Source: Bacteroidota bacterium (GTDB lineage Bacteria; Bacteroidota; Bacteroidia; Bacteroidales; FEN-979). From it: a stretch of DNA of 64,000 nucleotides. Position 1 is the stretch's first letter; every line of letters begins with the position of its first letter. The notes below the pieces were generated by a model, which worked only from the letters and a program-made list of their open reading frames with translations, was not told where the DNA came from and searched no databases. A program made the translations under genes and the position numbers. Below are positions 1 through 8,734 of the stretch, piece by piece. The DNA lies in the NCBI GenBank assembly GCA_026391715.1, contig JAPLDO010000022.1, forward strand, positions 1 to 64,000, given 5' to 3'.

Positions 1-684
1 GGGAAGGAACCTGTTGATAAAACTAAAATTTTCTTCCGACCAATAATCGCTCATCCCAGCCTTAATATTTTCTGTCTTTGTATTTCTGATGTTTCTGAAA
101 ACGCCAAGAATCGGCGCATTGTCCATCTTTGTAAAAGGATATTTTATCGAACACTCCAGCAGAAATTCGAGATCCATGGCAAAATGGTTTGCTACATTGA
201 AGCCACTGACGCTTTCCTGAACTTCCCTGCGATAAAAATACCCAACGGGATTAACGCAAAAAGACTGGCGCTTCCAGTGCCGCAGCATCGCTTCGCGACT
301 CACCATTGCGTCATTGATCCATTGGGTCCCGTCATATCTCGTTACCAATATTTTTCCAACAACGAAATTGGCTCCCTTCTCAAAATAGGGAAGCACAGAA
401 CTGAATGCTCCGGGCAGAAAGTAGTCATCAGCGTTCAGATAAACGATAATATCGCCGGTTGACATTTTAAAACCCTTGTTCATGGCGTCAGACTGCCCGT
501 TGTCAGGCTCCGATATCCATTTCAGATGTTGATATTTTTTTAATATTTCTTGTGTCCCGTCAGTTGATCCGCCATCAACAACAATATGTTCAAAGTTTGC
601 GCAATTCTGTAAAAGCACACTCTCGATTGCCTCGCAAATATAAGTGGAACAATTAAAAACAGGAGTAATGACCGATATTTTCAT
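1..684 (-). CDS. Glycosyltransferase family 2 (partial, runs off left edge)
   Basis: This gene is absent from the ORF track because no stop falls inside the window. Reading the minus strand from the ATG at 684 gives MKISVITPVFN at the start, then VVDGGSTDGT, then YLNADDYF. These are the GT-A nucleotide-sugar fold and the DxD-type metal site of family 2 glycosyltransferases. About 228 codons are present and the C-terminus lies beyond base 1. The protein aligns along its length with the GT2 enzyme at 1714-2613 (shared NPVGYFYRREV and similar blocks), so the two are paralogues. Its place at the end of a polysaccharide export cluster suggests it adds a sugar to a surface glycan; donor and acceptor cannot be read from the sequence. 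Confidence 0.9.
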   Translation of the reverse strand, partial: MKISVITPVFNCSTYICEAIESVLLQNCANFEHIVVDGGSTDGTQEILKKYQHLKWISEPDNGQSDAMNKGFKMSTGDIIVYLNADDYFLPGAFSSVLPYFEKGANFVVGKILVTRYDGTQWINDAMVSREAMLRHWKRQSFCVNPVGYFYRREVQESVSGFNVANHFAMDLEFLLECSIKYPFTKMDNAPILGVFRNIRNTKTENIKAGMSDYWSEENFSFINRFLP

Positions 685-688
685 TGTT

Positions 689-907
689 TCATTTAAATCG
701 CTCTCCGGGAAGCAGTGAAATGCAATTTTGCATCAGGCTTTCTTCAAACTGCCGCATGATTGAAATGGTTTGGTCGGTTGAGCCTCGGTCCTTAATGATA
801 TAGTCGATGAAGAATCCGCCAGACTGGGAAAGTACAGACTTTATTGTATTTGCAATAAAGTCACCCTGGTTCAACGACACAGTAACAATTGAAACCATCT
901 TTGTCAT
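689..907 (-). pseudogene. Truncated GT2 glycosyltransferase N-terminal fragment
   Basis: The 72-residue ORF starts like a GT2 enzyme (MVSIVTVSLNQGDFIANTIKSV) but stops shortly after the first nucleotide-binding block, which reads IIKDRGSTDQT where the family normally has a DGGSTDGT-type sequence. The rest of the catalytic domain, including the DxD site, is missing. The stop lies 4 bases before the start of the next GT2 gene. I read it as the remnant of a third glycosyltransferase shortened by deletion or recombination. A short functional peptide is unlikely. Confidence 0.7.
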
Positions 908-928
908 TAACCGCTGGTTTGGGAAACA

Positions 929-1696
929 TTAAGGATGTGCAATAAAGAAATAATTTCTCCCTTTATAAAACTGATCTCTGAATTCCATTTGATTGAGCGG
1001 TCTTTTTCTGAGCAACCAGTCTGAAATTAAGGAGATATGAAGGCCACATTCACCACATAATAAACCATATACATCATCCGGACCTTTACCATAAAAATCA
1101 GCCCCTCCCAGTCCATGTTCGAAAATAATCACTGGTTTATCTTGTGCGATTTTTTTTCTGCCACCCTGCATAACTAAAAATTCTGCTCCCTCAACATCTA
1201 TTTTTATCAGAGAAATTGGTGCGCTGGCATCAGCCAATATGTTATCCAGTAGTTCGGTTGGAACATTGATTTGTTCATCTACTTCATCAGGGCGGTCATA
1301 TTTCCTTTTTTGTAATCCACTATATCCCGGATTGGATTTGACAAAATTAAATGAAGCAATCCCAGCACTGTTACTTAAAGCAATGTTGTATAAGTGGACA
1401 TTGGGAAAGTTAAAATTCTCTTCAAGCCGTTGGTAAAGTCCTGGAATTGGTTCAAAAGCATAGAATGTTCCCTTAGGTGCATGCTTCATCATGACCGATA
1501 GTATTGATCCGACATGACAACCCACATCAACACACAATGATTTGGTTGTCAATGTTTTTGCAATTATCAGTTCTGTCAGACTATCATAATAACTGTTCTT
1601 GTCAATCCGACCTGAAACTAAAAGATAGTCGTACCAGCGTACCTTTCCAAAAATAATTTTTCGCAAATGCGAAGTGAGGTTTTCTATTGTTTTCAT
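929..1696 (-). CDS. FkbM family SAM-dependent methyltransferase
   Basis: The translation carries a class I methyltransferase SAM-binding block (LCVDVGCHVGSILSV) followed by YAFEPIPGLYQRL. It also has the FkbM hallmark LIKIDVEGAEFLVMQGG in the second half. FkbM-type enzymes O-methylate sugars or natural products, and in a polysaccharide cluster the likely target is a glycan sugar. The ORF track starts at a TTG (1711); I prefer the ATG at 1696, giving about 255 residues beginning MKTIENLTS and leaving a 17-base gap after the upstream GT2 gene. The codirectional order and short gaps suggest one transcript with the neighbouring glycosyltransferases. Confidence 0.85.
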   Translation of the reverse strand: MKTIENLTSHLRKIIFGKVRWYDYLLVSGRIDKNSYYDSLTELIIAKTLTTKSLCVDVGCHVGSILSVMMKHAPKGTFYAFEPIPGLYQRLEENFNFPNVHLYNIALSNSAGIASFNFVKSNPGYSGLQKRKYDRPDEVDEQINVPTELLDNILADASAPISLIKIDVEGAEFLVMQGGRKKIAQDKPVIIFEHGLGGADFYGKGPDDVYGLLCGECGLHISLISDWLLRKRPLNQMEFRDQFYKGRNYFFIAHP

Positions 1697-1713
1697 AAGG
1701 ACTGTTAACAAAA

Positions 1714-2613
1714 TTATTTAGTAAACAAGTGTTTTAAAAGCCATTTTTGTTTTTCAGGAAAATTCAGAATCAGTTGTCCATTGTACAAAATTCTTCGCAG
1801 ATAATTTGGAGATTTATCCATGCTTATCTGATGTTGAATCAGTTCGTATTGTTTCCATTTCTGAATTTTTCTCTGCTCCTGATAACCAATCTTTCGGTCT
1901 TTTATGTATTGTTCTTTGGTGCCAACAGGCAACTGGTCAATATATTTCGTGATGAAGGAAAAGTTTTTATTGGTCCAATAGCCCCTTCGTTTCTGGGTTC
2001 TCTGGGTGATCGTAGTTTCAAAATCCCTGTAAACCCCCAAAAGGAAGTCTGTTTTTGTGAATTTGAATTTGTGGGAAGCCGCGATAAGGAATTCAAGATC
2101 CTGCATGTAATTTTTCTCATTAAACCCATTCACTGCTTCGTAAACTTCCCGACGGTAAAAATATCCTACGGGATTATACGGGTATGCATTCAACTCCCAA
2201 TGACGCAGAATGTCAATATGTTCTACCCGTGGATCATTCAGAAAAGAGGAACCCACCTCCTTTTCAATCATTATTTTCCCTACTACCATTTTTGCTCCTT
2301 GCAAAAAACAAGGTATAACCGAGTGAAAGGCTCCGGGTGAAAAATAGTCATCCGCGTTGAGATACACCAGCACATCGCCCTGCGACATCTTGAAGCCTTT
2401 GTTCATTGCATGCGTTTGTCCGCGGTCGGGTTCGGAAACCCATTTGACATGCGGATACTTTTTCAGAATCTCAACGGTTCCATCTGAAGACCCGCCATCA
2501 ACCACAACATGTTCGAAATTGTCGTAATGCTGCTCAAGTACATTCTGAATAGCTGATTCAATATAATCTACCGAGTTCAGGGATGGTGTTATAACGGATA
2601 TTTTTAAGCTCAT
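1714..2613 (-). CDS. Glycosyltransferase family 2
   Basis: This is a 299-residue GT-A protein with ISVITPSLNSVDYIESAI at the N-terminus, VVVDGGSSDGT at the nucleotide-sugar site and VYLNADDYFSPGAF at the DxD-like metal site. It is soluble, with no clear membrane segment. It is a paralogue of the partial gene at 1-684, so the cluster uses at least two closely related transferases, perhaps for consecutive linkages. The ATG start lies 7 bases from the stop of the gene upstream in transcription, which fits an operon. The sugar specificity cannot be predicted. Confidence 0.9.
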   Translation of the reverse strand: MSLKISVITPSLNSVDYIESAIQNVLEQHYDNFEHVVVDGGSSDGTVEILKKYPHVKWVSEPDRGQTHAMNKGFKMSQGDVLVYLNADDYFSPGAFHSVIPCFLQGAKMVVGKIMIEKEVGSSFLNDPRVEHIDILRHWELNAYPYNPVGYFYRREVYEAVNGFNEKNYMQDLEFLIAASHKFKFTKTDFLLGVYRDFETTITQRTQKRRGYWTNKNFSFITKYIDQLPVGTKEQYIKDRKIGYQEQRKIQKWKQYELIQHQISMDKSPNYLRRILYNGQLILNFPEKQKWLLKHLFTK

Positions 2614-2620
2614 ATTAGTA

Positions 2621-3940
2621 CTATAGTCTTTGGTAAATTTCCGATTCTATAACACTTTTCCGGAAAAATTCACCTGTTAGTTTAAGTCTTAATGGATTGT
2701 GAACAAGAGAAAGATGAGCTTTTCGGATTAATCCAAAATCATCTGCCTTTGTAGCAGCTTCTTCAAGTGTGTCATAGTACAAGGGATAATCATTGCCAAG
2801 ATATTCAATAACAGGTTCGATCCGGTTGACCAGGATGGGAGTATTTCGAGCCATGCACTCAATTATGGCATTATTAGCGCTTGAATCATAAACATCAAGG
2901 AAAACAATGTTCTCGGAAAGCAGCGTATCATATTCGTCATTGGGGAGAAATGAAATCGTAGTTGCTGACTTCATGACTTCATCTGTCAAAACTTCTTTGT
3001 TTATCATGTTTTCCCGTTCCAACCGCATAATTTCATTTAGATCGGCATCTTCCTTTCTTAAAAAAATTTTGGTATAGCGGGTTGTGGGCAACAAAAATAT
3101 GGAATGTAACTTTCTGAGCCACCAACCTATCTGGACAATTTTTTTATTTTCATTTTTCTCGAATTGCTTCCAATTCCATTGGCGGTCAGGAAATTCGGTC
3201 GGATGGATCAGGTTGCAAACCGGAAAATCGAATAGATTCTCCAGATACCTTTTATGATAATAGGACATGGTGTATAACCCCTTGCAATACTGGAGGCTCT
3301 CTTTCCATGCCGATGAATTGAAGATGGCCTCATTTGATTGTTCATACTGAAACCATTTGGGTACCTTGGGCGGTACATGGATTACTCCAACCCAGGGTTG
3401 CGTATGAGGCTTAACCCCATCTGGATGCCAAAAAAACGTCCTTTCAATAAAAGAATCAAATAAAACACCGTTCTCGTTGTGGAGATCCTTCAGATTTGAT
3501 ATTGCATAGGACCATCCGCTTCGGTGAGCGCCATAACCAACGCTCATCTGATCGGCAAGATTCAGCTTGCCGGGCTTAGGCTGGTTCAAGCCCGGCAAAG
3601 GGATAGGAATCTTGCTGAATTCTTGAGGCTGATAGTGTTGAGAAAAAAACGACTTCAAACGATTCAGAAAACGGTTGGTCAACTTTGCAAGATTCGGGAT
3701 GAAGAAAAAAATTCCACCGATCACTCGGGTGATAAAGTGTCCGATCTTCCATGAAAGGGATGAACGGATTTCTCTGATTTGATTTGATTTCCTTTCGATT
3801 TCAATTTGCAACTGGCCCATCCGGTCGAGTTGCCCGGTTAAATCGGAAATGATCTGTCGCTGTTTGTGCAATTCGTCTTCGAAGTTACGGTTGGACCCAA
3901 ATTCGCCGGATACCTCGCCATCAGGATTTTTTTCTATCAT
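2621..3940 (-). CDS. Coiled-coil, GT-B-like glycosyltransferase-related protein
   Basis: The 439-residue protein begins with a predicted coiled coil (about residues 20-65, rich in Q, E, R and I heptads). A hydrophobic stretch near GGIFFFIPNLAKL follows, then a long soluble domain. The C-terminal part has SANNAIIECMARNTPILVNR, which resembles the acceptor end of GT-B glycosyltransferases, where a conserved Glu sits before a loop binding the donor. I do not recognise the exact family. A coiled coil joined to a transferase domain is common in proteins that tether or measure O-antigen chains, so a role in chain assembly or length control is possible but inferred. It is codirectional with the GT2 gene, 7 bases apart. 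Confidence 0.6.
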   Translation of the reverse strand: MIEKNPDGEVSGEFGSNRNFEDELHKQRQIISDLTGQLDRMGQLQIEIERKSNQIREIRSSLSWKIGHFITRVIGGIFFFIPNLAKLTNRFLNRLKSFFSQHYQPQEFSKIPIPLPGLNQPKPGKLNLADQMSVGYGAHRSGWSYAISNLKDLHNENGVLFDSFIERTFFWHPDGVKPHTQPWVGVIHVPPKVPKWFQYEQSNEAIFNSSAWKESLQYCKGLYTMSYYHKRYLENLFDFPVCNLIHPTEFPDRQWNWKQFEKNENKKIVQIGWWLRKLHSIFLLPTTRYTKIFLRKEDADLNEIMRLERENMINKEVLTDEVMKSATTISFLPNDEYDTLLSENIVFLDVYDSSANNAIIECMARNTPILVNRIEPVIEYLGNDYPLYYDTLEEAATKADDFGLIRKAHLSLVHNPLRLKLTGEFFRKSVIESEIYQRL

Positions 3941-4272
3941 CTCAAATCAATTAGAATTCTGGTTTCAATTTTCCCACACAATGTTATCGTTTGGCAGGGT
4001 GCAATACTTTGACATGGCTTTCTCAAACTCCATTAACTGGCAACAACCATTTACTTTTCAAAGATAAAAAATTAAGTGACCCTTGCCGAAGAATTTTTTT
4101 CAGATCAAAAGCATCCCCAGCACAGAAGCGCAATTGCCGATAAAAATGCGAGGATAAATGTTCAATGCCACGTGAATTTATGAACGGAAATGCCGCATAA
4201 ACAACCATTTGATAAAATTTGTGCAAGACGGTCTGGTTCCAGGTATTATCATCATAACTCCTCCCGGAATTT
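3941..4272 (-). other. Gene-poor gap, possible decayed coding remnant
   Basis: No complete gene is supported in these 332 bases. On the minus strand an open frame with plausible protein composition (for example FPFINSRGIEHLSSHFYRQL) runs on from the 3' end of the acyltransferase gene. After a frame change a second short stretch reads MEFEKAMSKYCTLPNDN before a stop. This could be the worn remains of a gene deleted between the acyltransferase and the GT-B-like gene. I could not name the family. Confidence 0.3.
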
Positions 4273-5451
4273 TTAAAGTGGCAATGGCTTGTTAGTTTTT
4301 GATCTTTCTTCAGGAAACAGGAGTTTAAACTTTTTGAGAAATCCATATCCTAACCGGTAATAATTGGCCTCACTGGCCATAATAACAACAAAATCGGAAT
4401 TGTAGATTTCGTTCAGGGTATCAATTTTCGCAATTTCAACCCCGGGGGCAATCCTTGCCGTATATGCTATATTGAAATAATACCAAAACCGGGCTTGCTT
4501 AAAAACTTTTTCATGTATTGCCAAAAGGAAAGATTGCCAGTAATAACTGTCTGAAATAAAAATGACCTTGGGCATGTATGCGGTCGTGTCGGGTTGAAAA
4601 TGCATTTCAGGATGAGGCATTTCGTAAGCGGGAATTGCAAATAAAAGATTAAGATAATCCTGGGCGTCAACATCGTATGCAAGCAAGTCGGGGTTTGTGT
4701 TATTCATCCCGGCGATACTGAAATTCATCATTTTCTTCCCTTTCTTCCTTTCCATATAATGAACAAGTGAATCCATGGCGAATACAACACCTGTATTGCT
4801 CCAATGAAGCCCGCATTTCGGATATAACGGATATGAAGCGGTATCTTTCATCATACGGAACAAGTTGTTAAAGTCAATAAAATTAACTTCCTCTTCCGTG
4901 AACCTTTGTACCAGATATTTATAATTTGAAAGTTTCTTTTGTTCGATATGGAAACGATCCGGGATATATTCAGGGAAGACATTGGCTTTTCCTGGAGCGA
5001 AAACGACAAGCAGGTTGATGTTCCTTTTAAGCAATTTCCGCTGTATAAATTTAATCCGTTGAATTTCTTTTTCCCAATACTTTTTCCCCATAAAATTGTT
5101 TCCAAGATATTCTCGAATGTCATAAGGATCGTATAAAAAATTGTCCTTTCCAATTGTCACATCAATATCACGGGTAACACACATGCTGAATAAACTATAA
5201 TTTACCTGGCTTATCAGCCGAATCAGCAGGTTATGAAACCCAATGTTATCTTCAGTATAAGACATCCATTTATCCTGAAATTTACCATCTGAAAAAGATT
5301 TAAGGGTTAGTGCGGGCTTTGGCGGGTGAATGAAAGCCCCATTTAGCGGCGATGGCTGATAATACCCTAAAAACTGCACTAAACGGATCCCGGCAGGTAG
5401 CAACAGGATTAAACAAATTGTCACGAATATTGTTTTCTTCAATTCTACCAT
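4273..5451 (-). CDS. AlgJ/AlgX-like SGNH-fold O-acyltransferase
   Basis: The 392-residue protein has one N-terminal membrane anchor (IFVTICLILLLPAGIRLV), so it probably faces the periplasm. It has the layout of the AlgX/AlgJ SGNH family: DKWMSYTEDNIGFHN near the N-terminus, a GLHWSNTG block matching the family HW motif, and a Ser-containing block VIFISDSYYW. Members move acetyl groups onto exported polysaccharides together with a membrane-bound MBOAT acyl donor protein. The position normally held by Asp in the DxHW motif is Gly here (GLHW), so the triad may use another acid. No MBOAT partner lies in the window. It sits between the export ATPase and the glycosyltransferases. Confidence 0.7.
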   Translation of the reverse strand: MVELKKTIFVTICLILLLPAGIRLVQFLGYYQPSPLNGAFIHPPKPALTLKSFSDGKFQDKWMSYTEDNIGFHNLLIRLISQVNYSLFSMCVTRDIDVTIGKDNFLYDPYDIREYLGNNFMGKKYWEKEIQRIKFIQRKLLKRNINLLVVFAPGKANVFPEYIPDRFHIEQKKLSNYKYLVQRFTEEEVNFIDFNNLFRMMKDTASYPLYPKCGLHWSNTGVVFAMDSLVHYMERKKGKKMMNFSIAGMNNTNPDLLAYDVDAQDYLNLLFAIPAYEMPHPEMHFQPDTTAYMPKVIFISDSYYWQSFLLAIHEKVFKQARFWYYFNIAYTARIAPGVEIAKIDTLNEIYNSDFVVIMASEANYYRLGYGFLKKFKLLFPEERSKTNKPLPL

Positions 5452-5553
5452 AAATATATCAGGAAAAAGCCCGGAACATTAAATGAAAAATTACGATCTC
5501 CGTATCACTTGGTTTCTGGTCAAGATGAGATAACAATGAAACAGCAGACAGGC

Positions 5554-6852
5554 TTAATCCTTTTTCATGACGATCTCATGGGGCAAATCAGCGCCGCCGT
5601 AACTCATTAGCCGTAAATTATTGGAAACCTTGAAAGATTGGATCCCATCTTTCCAGTCATAATAGATCCGCTGGGTTTTATCGCTTACCGTTGCCGACAA
5701 AAGATAATTTCCGGCTGAAAGATAATTGGTAATCCGGTAATTCATGGTAACGGTTCCCGGTTCAATTTTTCCCGTTTTAACTTTTTCAGAAAAGGTGTTG
5801 GTTGTAAACATTGCACGTTTTTTCTGATCATAAATGATAATTCCAAAAATCAAATTACTCAGATCTTTGAGCAACCGGTACTGAACTCTGATCTGAAAAA
5901 TCTGCCCATGAATGATCTCCCCGGTAATTTTTCCTTCGTCGTTTAGAACCTGAACGCTTACTATTTCAACAATCTTCTCAACATCTTCTACAGCGTCTTC
6001 CCGATCGGTAACCTGAGAAGAGTCGCCCTGAATTTTATCCGATTGTGCCTCTCCTATATTACTTTGATTCGTTGGCGTCTCGCTGGCAGATACTGAATCG
6101 TCTTTGGCTTCCTTAATAACATCCGTGTACATATATCGCGAAAGCGCCTCATTGGCATTGCCAATATATCCCGCTCTTCCCGACTCAAGATAGAGAACCC
6201 TGTCAGAATATTTCTGAACTGAAGCCGGATCATGTGAAACAAAAATAATGGTCTTTCCCTGTTTGATAAATTCTTCAAAAACATTAAAGCACTTTACCTG
6301 AAAATTGACGTCGCCAACTGCCAGAACCTCATCCATTAATAGAATTTCTTTTTCAGCGTGAATCGCAACGGAAAATGCCAGCCTGACCTGCATTCCACTC
6401 GAGTAATTTTTAACTTTCAGGTGCATGAAGCGGTGCAATTCAGAGAAGTTGACAATTTTATGATAGTTTCGATCAATATCGAACTTTGACAACCCCAGAA
6501 TGGTTGCGTTCAGATAAATATTGTCCTTGCCAGATAATTCAGGATTAAATCCGACGCCCAATTCCAAAAAGGGTGATATTTCGTCATTTACAATAATTGA
6601 CCCGCTGTCGGCAGAATATATTCCGGCAAGAATTTTCAGAAGGGTTGATTTGCCCGAGCCATTGCGTCCTATGATGCTGAAAAATTCGCCTCTTCTAACT
6701 TCGAATGATAAATTTTTCAGCGCATGAAAGTTTTCATACACCATTTTTTTTCTGAAACCCGTTACATGTTCCTTGATTGTATTTCTTTGTTCCTGGGGAA
6801 TTCTGAAACTTTTTGATATATGGTCAACTTTTATAACAATATCCTGATTCAT
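5554..6852 (-). CDS. Polysaccharide ABC exporter ATPase with Wzt-like C-terminal domain
   Basis: The N-terminal half of this 432-residue protein is an ABC ATPase with Walker A GRNGSGKST, signature YSSGMQVRLAF, Walker B ILLMDEVLAVGD and the H-loop VSHD. A spacer rich in Asp, Ser and Gln (about residues 245-285) leads to a beta-rich domain beginning near VEIVSVQVLNDEG. That domain matches the Wzt C-terminal fold which recognises the finished O-antigen end. The family powers export of lipid-linked O-antigen or teichoic acid through an ABC-2 permease, and that permease is encoded just upstream (14-base gap). The extra domain suggests that export depends on the terminal sugar modification, perhaps by the FkbM methyltransferase or the acyltransferase here. 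Confidence 0.9.
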   Translation of the reverse strand: MNQDIVIKVDHISKSFRIPQEQRNTIKEHVTGFRKKMVYENFHALKNLSFEVRRGEFFSIIGRNGSGKSTLLKILAGIYSADSGSIIVNDEISPFLELGVGFNPELSGKDNIYLNATILGLSKFDIDRNYHKIVNFSELHRFMHLKVKNYSSGMQVRLAFSVAIHAEKEILLMDEVLAVGDVNFQVKCFNVFEEFIKQGKTIIFVSHDPASVQKYSDRVLYLESGRAGYIGNANEALSRYMYTDVIKEAKDDSVSASETPTNQSNIGEAQSDKIQGDSSQVTDREDAVEDVEKIVEIVSVQVLNDEGKITGEIIHGQIFQIRVQYRLLKDLSNLIFGIIIYDQKKRAMFTTNTFSEKVKTGKIEPGTVTMNYRITNYLSAGNYLLSATVSDKTQRIYYDWKDGIQSFKVSNNLRLMSYGGADLPHEIVMKKD

Positions 6853-6866
6853 GGTCGGTAATTCGT

Positions 6867-7640
6867 CTACATGTTTTCAATAAGATTTTTAGAGGCTGAT
6901 TTCAGGTACCAAAGGCTTCCCAAAAAACAAGGGATAAAAATGGCAATAAAAATCAGTAAATGATCAAACCTCGCGATGCCATTATCAATCAAAACCACTT
7001 TGGAGTGTTCGATAAGCAGCGTCATAGGATTTATATACAGCAATGTTTGAACATTCGGCGGAACTGCAGTGATCGGATAAATAATTGGACTCGCATAGAA
7101 CAAAACCTGTAGAAGCACTTCCCAAATCTGGTTCAGATCTCGAAACCTCACAATTAGCGGGGCAGCGAAAAAAGAATAGGTAAGCGATATCCCATAAATC
7201 AACAGTATATATACAAGAAACAGAAAGAGATGCAACACATTAGGGAAAATATGATAAGCAATAAGGAACAGAAATAGAATAACAAGGTTAAAGCAAAAAG
7301 CGAGAGCGCTATGCACGGTGGCTGAAATAATAATAATCCATTTCGGAATATAGATTTTTTTCAGAATATCCATTTTTGAAAGAAGGCTGTTCATGCCTAC
7401 GGTTGTTGATTCAGCAAAGAAAAACCAGAGAATAAGTCCGACCAGCAACCGGATGGTATAAGTTGGATTGTGTTTGAAAAACAGATTGGAGAAAACAAAG
7501 TTAAGAATCAGGAAGAGACAAAAAGGTTTAAGAAACACCCATATAGCGCCAAGCCATGACCCTTGGTAACGCATTTTCAGGTCAGTTTTGGCAAGCATCC
7601 AGATTGTTTCTCTGTAATGAAGTTGCTTTTTCAGATTCAT
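6867..7640 (-). CDS. ABC-2 type polysaccharide exporter permease (Wzm/TagG-like)
   Basis: The protein has six likely membrane segments and the family sequence MRYQGSWLGAIWVFLKPF near the N-terminus, typical of ABC-2 permeases for O-antigen, capsule or teichoic acid. It pairs with the Wzt-like ATPase downstream. The ORF track starts at a TTG at 7664, but that TTG lies inside a TAGTTTTG -7 box (7662-7669), so I place the start at the ATG at 7640, giving about 257 residues beginning MNLKKQLHY. It appears to be the first gene of the polysaccharide operon. Confidence 0.9.
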   Translation of the reverse strand: MNLKKQLHYRETIWMLAKTDLKMRYQGSWLGAIWVFLKPFCLFLILNFVFSNLFFKHNPTYTIRLLVGLILWFFFAESTTVGMNSLLSKMDILKKIYIPKWIIIISATVHSALAFCFNLVILFLFLIAYHIFPNVLHLFLFLVYILLIYGISLTYSFFAAPLIVRFRDLNQIWEVLLQVLFYASPIIYPITAVPPNVQTLLYINPMTLLIEHSKVVLIDNGIARFDHLLIFIAIFIPCFLGSLWYLKSASKNLIENM

Positions 7641-7661
7641 GTGTAGTAGTGCATTTATCTG

Positions 7662-7669
7662 CAAAACTA
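7662..7669 (-). promoter_or_regulatory. -7 box of the polysaccharide export operon
   Basis: The minus strand reads TAGTTTTG, a match to the Bacteroidota -7 consensus TAnnTTTG, followed by a leader of about 17 bases to the ATG at 7640. No clear -33 TTG was found at the expected spacing. Confidence 0.5.
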
Positions 7670-7850
7670 TAAAAAATCATTCATAATCAGGCAGGATAAC
7701 TGCATCTGATAGAAATATCCTTGGCGTTTTTATAAGATACAGAAGTAAATTTGTCAGTCAACAATTTTAGTAAAAGGCACTTAGAGGAATTAAAATATAT
7801 AATTCCGATTCTTGAAAACTTGCAAAGCTGTTTGTTGAAATCAAACTTGA

Positions 7851-7999
7851 GCCAACACCTAAAAGGAAACAATTTGAACTAAAGTCCAGTAACTATCTGT
7901 TTATCAATTGACACGACCTTAATGTTGTGGCAATTCAAGTTGCTGACATTCCGGACTTTAGCTAAATTTTGATTTTTGTAACCACTTTTCGGAATGGAC
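7851..7999 (-). repeat. MITE-like element, copy A1
   Basis: This 149 bp stretch is the reverse-strand counterpart of the copies at 18142 and 55485. Its ends are gccaacacctaaaagg and acttttcggaatggac, an imperfect terminal inverted pair. The inner sequence shares caattcaagttgctga and aactaaagtccagtaac with the other copies. The central palindrome, perfect in copy A2, is worn here (cacgaccttaatgttgtgg). No coding sequence is contained. Confidence 0.75.
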
Positions 8000-8005
8000 T
8001 CAAAT

Positions 8006-8026
8006 TTGGAACCTGGATCTTGGAAT
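8006..8026 (+). repeat. Period-7 repeat
   Basis: Three consecutive heptads read ttggaac, ctggatc, ttggaat. They begin 7 bases after the end of MITE-like copy A1. The same heptad words recur at 54548 and, in a related form, at 38279 and 38512. Confidence 0.45.
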
Positions 8027-8065
8027 TTTTTAAACTGTGCGGTTTTATTCCGTTTCGAGTTTAGC

Positions 8066-8266
8066 TTAAATTTTCTCCTCGGGAATAATAATCCAGGCGA
8101 TAAGATAAGCCAGAAAGCCGATTCCTGCGGCGAAAAAGCCCACAGCCCATACGACGCGAATCAATACCGGGTCAACGTTGAAATAATTGCCAATGCCGGC
8201 ACAAACACCGCCAAGTACACGGTCTTTTGGGGATCTGGTCAATCTTTTAATATTTGAAGTTGTCAT
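8066..8266 (-). CDS. PspC domain protein
   Basis: This is a 66-residue protein made almost wholly of a PspC domain: RSPKDRVLGGVCAGIGNYF followed by DPVLIRVVWAV and a membrane segment ending LIAWIIIPEE. In Proteobacteria PspC is a membrane partner of the phage-shock response. Stand-alone short PspC proteins are common in Bacteroidota, where their role is not settled. It is divergent from the PAS protein gene at 8361. Its promoter box (TAACTTTG) is at 8305-8312. Confidence 0.88.
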   Translation of the reverse strand: MTTSNIKRLTRSPKDRVLGGVCAGIGNYFNVDPVLIRVVWAVGFFAAGIGFLAYLIAWIIIPEEKI

Positions 8267-8304
8267 GGCTTTAACGTTTTAGCAATTAGATGCAACAGCG
8301 AGTT

Positions 8305-8312
8305 CAAAGTTA
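8305..8312 (-). promoter_or_regulatory. -7 box of the pspC-domain gene
   Basis: TAACTTTG on the minus strand fits TAnnTTTG, with a leader of about 38 bases before the ATG at 8266. Confidence 0.4.
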
Positions 8313-8360
8313 CAAAAATTGGTTACATTCGTAATTTGTAAATCGTAAATTTTATCAAAT

Positions 8361-8693
8361 ATGGATTGGATCGAAAAACTTGAGGGTAATGTAATCGTTT
8401 GCGATGCTCAAGGCATAATCATTTATATGAATGAGCGGGCGATTGCAAATTATGCAAACGATGGCGGGGCTGGTCTCATTGGCAAAAACATGATGGATTG
8501 CCACGGCGAACATTCGCGGAAAAAAATCAGTGAAATTATGAAGACACATCAAAAGAATGTTTACACCATCGAAAAGCGTGGAAAGAAAAAAATTATCTAT
8601 CAATCACCCTGGATGAATGGAAATGAGTTTAAAGGTATCATTGAATTGTCGTTGGAGATTCCCGTTGAGATGGCGCATTACGTAAGAACGTAG
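8361..8693 (+). CDS. Stand-alone PAS domain protein
   Basis: The 110-residue protein is one PAS-fold unit: EGNVIVCDAQGIIIYMNERA at the N-terminus is the usual PAS start, and the end carries the beta strands (FKGIIELSLEIPVEM). There is no kinase, cyclase or DNA-binding domain, so it may act as a small soluble sensor that binds another protein. A TACATTCG sequence at 8324-8331 is a possible weak -7 box. The gene is divergent from pspC and the two may share control. The cofactor or ligand is unknown. Confidence 0.75.
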   Translation: MDWIEKLEGNVIVCDAQGIIIYMNERAIANYANDGGAGLIGKNMMDCHGEHSRKKISEIMKTHQKNVYTIEKRGKKKIIYQSPWMNGNEFKGIIELSLEIPVEMAHYVRT

Positions 8694-8713
8694 GGCGAGG
8701 GACGAGGAACGTT
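8693..8713 (+). repeat. Period-7 repeat (ggacgag type), worn
   Basis: The heptads gggcgag, ggacgag and gaacgtt follow the stop codon of the PAS gene directly. They match the ggacgag/ggacgaa array at 57067 and the reverse-strand array at 18440. Confidence 0.4.
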
Positions 8714-8734
8714 AGACTAGTCTGATTATACTCA

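Noticed and set aside
4023-4346. 107-codon minus-strand ORF overlapping the acyltransferase 3' end
   Set aside because: The first third is antiframe to the acyltransferase and no family was recognised; I list the region only as a possible remnant.
7687-7872. 61-codon minus-strand ORF
   Set aside because: It overlaps the MITE-like copy A1 and has no recognisable protein features.
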